Below the pieces are notes generated by a model, which saw only the letters and a program-made list of their open reading frames with translations, was not told where the DNA came from and searched no databases. From NCBI GenBank assembly GCA_002387565.1, contig DGJT01000010.1:1-33605 (forward strand): a stretch of DNA of 33,605 nt, written 5' to 3'. Each line of letters opens with the position of its first letter. The first letter of the stretch is position 1. The DNA is from Akkermansiaceae bacterium UBA4589 (GTDB taxonomy: Bacteria > Verrucomicrobiota > Verrucomicrobiia > Verrucomicrobiales > Akkermansiaceae). Below are positions 32,625-33,605 of the stretch, piece after piece. Position numbers and translations under genes: made by a program.

Positions 32625-32978
32625 ATGTTTGAAGTTGTATTTAACCAAGTTAGCGCAGCAGAAATGTCTGCCCTCGATACTCTTAGCCAATTAGAGCTCA
32701 TGGATGGCTTTCAATTTACCAAAGAGGAATTAGCCGCTGACAGCGATAAGTTCGGCATACTTAGCCTAGATGATCGCAAGCTCTACCGTTACCGCCTTGG
32801 TGATTACCGCATCTATTTTGAACTCGATGACAAGCATGCCATCGTCCACCGTGTACTACACAAAAACACACTCTCAGACTTCTCCTACAGAACCAATCCC
32901 TCAGATACCACCGAGGATGAGGCGTTGCAAAGCTCGAAGCATTTTTGGAGCTTGATCGACGAAGGCAAACAATCTTAG
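32625..32978 (+). CDS. RelE/ParE-superfamily protein, no visible antitoxin
   Basis: The 117-residue product has the compact alpha/beta RelE fold pattern: MFEVVFNQVSAAEMSALDTL (helix), then DDRKLYRYRLGDYRIYFELD and AIVHRVLHKNTLSDFSYR (beta strands with the family's R-x-G-D-Y-R-I signature). Similar small proteins are annotated as cytotoxic translational repressors. An acidic C-terminal tail of about 25 residues follows the fold. No antitoxin-sized gene precedes it: leuA is divergent 67 bases away and only 49 bases lie before the leuA TTG. It may be a solitary RelE-fold protein. A hairpin-family member begins 15 bases after its stop. Confidence 0.65.
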   Translation: MFEVVFNQVSAAEMSALDTLSQLELMDGFQFTKEELAADSDKFGILSLDDRKLYRYRLGDYRIYFELDDKHAIVHRVLHKNTLSDFSYRTNPSDTTEDEALQSSKHFWSLIDEGKQS

Positions 32979-32992
32979 TTTTTAAAGGGCTC

Positions 32993-33096
32993 TTTTGGGC
33001 TTAAAATGCACTTACTCAAACTTTCGCGGTTCTCAGGAATGTCTTAATTCATTCCGCTTCCACGGTTTTGAGGTAAGCACATTTTAATTCCCAAAA
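32993..33096 (+). repeat. Hairpin-family member behind the relE-like gene
   Basis: The left arm (32993-33020, TTTTGGG then AAAATGCACTTACTCAAA) pairs imperfectly with the right arm (33067-33096, TTTGAGGTAAGCACATTTTA then CCCAAAA). The 46-base head starts CTTTCGCGGTTCTCAGGAAT and ends CATTCCGCTTCCACGG, so it shares CTTTCGC, CTC and CCGCTTCCAC with the other members while its stem is different. GGCTCTTTTGG just before the stem also matches the start of the 191-bp repeats. It points in the direction of the relE-like gene. Confidence 0.8.
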
Positions 33097-33125
33097 CTCA
33101 TAGTTGAGTTTTAATGACTCAACTA
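33093..33125 (+). promoter_or_regulatory. Two mutually exclusive hairpins over the start of the small ORF
   Basis: AAAACTCA (33093-33100) pairs with TGAGTTTT (33105-33112) around TAGT. Alternatively TAGTTGAGT (33101-33109) pairs with ACTCAACTA (33117-33125), placing the ATG at 33114 in the loop. Both stems are perfect (8 and 9 bp) and cannot form together. Confidence 0.4.
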
Positions 33126-33320
33126 TTTAGCCACTTTAAAAACCTAAGAAGTAATAGTTATAGTGAGAGTAAAACTCAGCTTACTTCATCTACTTCGTTT
33201 TTTGCGGGCATGGCAGTAACTCTTTACAGCCAACCCTTAAAAACATCGTATCTAAAGCAAGCTAAGCTTTTACAGGCTAGGTTAGTTAGTAGCTTTAAAA
33301 ATTTAATTAAGAAAAAATGA
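33114..33320 (+). CDS. Small basic hypothetical protein
   Basis: A 68-residue ORF, not recognised. It is Ser/Lys-rich, with a mildly hydrophobic centre (TSFFAGMAVTLYSQPL) and a basic end (NLIKKK). It is credited mainly because its stop overlaps the next start by ATGA, a coupling seen in real gene pairs, and because an alternative-hairpin arrangement covers its start. It could also be chance. It lies in the accessory pocket behind the relE-like gene. Confidence 0.4.
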   Translation: MTQLFSHFKNLRSNSYSESKTQLTSSTSFFAGMAVTLYSQPLKTSYLKQAKLLQARLVSSFKNLIKKK

Positions 33321-33605
33321 GCGAAACTTTTGGAATAATAATATTTGGTATATTTTTCTGCTCAATATTTTTCTGGTTTTACTTGTGTCATAGACTGTTT
33401 AAAGATCTTCGCTTAAGACACCCTGATAAGTATGAGTTAATGGGAAACCCTAGCCTTATAAGGAATAACTCATTAGCAAATAATATTTCATTTATAAAGT
33501 TTTTGATTAAAAGGGAATGGCGAGAACTCAATGATTCGAGTATTACCTCACTAGGTAAAGGCATGCTCACTTTTATTATTATTTATCACACTACACGACA
33601 AAAAA
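33317..33605 (+). CDS. Membrane protein with UspB-like pattern, cut by window end
   Basis: An ATG at 33317 overlaps the previous stop and opens a frame that runs to the window edge (96 codons visible). It begins with a membrane helix (about 5-24, FGIIIFGIFFCSIFFWFYLC) and then reads LFKDLRLRHPDKYELMGNPS, RNNSLANN, FLIKREWRELNDSSITSL, with a second hydrophobic segment starting at the edge (MLTFIIIYH). The layout, helix then L-R-x-x-H-P-x-x-Y-E-x-x-G-x-P-S then K-R-E-x-R-x-L-N-D then helix, is like small two-helix membrane proteins of uncertain function, sometimes grouped with UspB. Function unknown. Confidence 0.6.
   Translation, partial: MSETFGIIIFGIFFCSIFFWFYLCHRLFKDLRLRHPDKYELMGNPSLIRNNSLANNISFIKFLIKREWRELNDSSITSLGKGMLTFIIIYHTTRQK

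Noticed and set aside
11366..33096. The hairpin family as intrinsic terminators
   Set aside because: No T-run follows the stems in the direction of the preceding genes (after 11482, 12497, 33096, or below 15549 on the minus strand), and the heads are far longer than terminator loops.
33388..33570. Minus-strand ORF at the right edge
   Set aside because: It lies opposite the better-supported membrane protein frame that starts at 33317 and shows no recognisable pattern.

Overview
The window is about 33.6 kb of densely packed bacterial chromosome, moderately AT-rich by eye, carrying almost only conserved housekeeping genes plus two small accessory pockets. The gene set points to a Gram-negative of the PVC group, most likely a Verrucomicrobiota of the Opitutia type: a fused SecDF, a cysteine-free (type B) ribosomal protein L31, a BamD-like and an LptE-like outer-membrane assembly lipoprotein side by side, an Amuc_1098-like secretin, and a ParE/ParC pair. 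This placement is inferred from protein families; no rRNA gene is present to confirm it. Hardly any start codon has a Shine-Dalgarno-like sequence, and several predicted -10 boxes lie only about 7-9 bases before the start codon, so short-leader or leaderless mRNAs may be common.

Layout. 1-2.3 kb: 3' end of thrC, rpmE with a possible structured leader, a two-way terminator, and a convergent RhlE-type helicase. 2.4-6.9 kb: a secreted Sel1-repeat protein divergent from yajC-secDF. 6.9-11.4 kb, plus strand: a NodB-type deacetylase, proC, the BamD-like and LptE-like lipoproteins, and rsmI. 11.4-13.5 kb, accessory pocket: a yefM-yoeB toxin-antitoxin pair between two almost identical 191-bp direct repeats, then an AT-rich gene for a protein with class III nucleotide cyclase-like motifs. 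13.5-17.2 kb, minus strand: purH, then pdxJ-ruvC-moaC. 17.3-23.6 kb, plus strand: parE-parC and the secretin. 23.6-29.5 kb, minus strand: prfA-prmC-murA-nadD-ugd-birA, joining translation termination, peptidoglycan and UDP-sugar synthesis, NAD synthesis and biotinylation. 29.7-32.6 kb, minus strand: leuA, a ferritin-like di-iron protein, and rdgB. 32.6-33.6 kb, second accessory pocket: an orphan RelE-like protein, a small ORF, and a membrane protein cut by the window edge.

The most unusual content is a family of structured intergenic repeats. Five full members (11366-11482, 11578-11684, 12381-12497, 15549-15641, 32993-33096), one compact member (13400-13438) and at least two fragments (15429-15477, 11755-11770) share a conserved hairpin head. 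Its pattern is TCGC, a short variable stretch often holding CTCGA, GTAG, a loop, CTAC, then a CTCCGCTTCAC-like strand. The stems differ in sequence between members but stay self-complementary, and two members differ by a compensatory base-pair change. Most full members lie just behind a gene and in that gene's own direction (rsmI, yoeB, moaC, purH, the relE-like gene). Two nearly identical copies bracket the toxin-antitoxin pair, and a remnant of the 3' end of the cyclase-like gene lies beside the first copy. This resembles a cassette or duplication system built on hairpin sites, but the sites lack integron attC core boxes and have no terminator U-tract.
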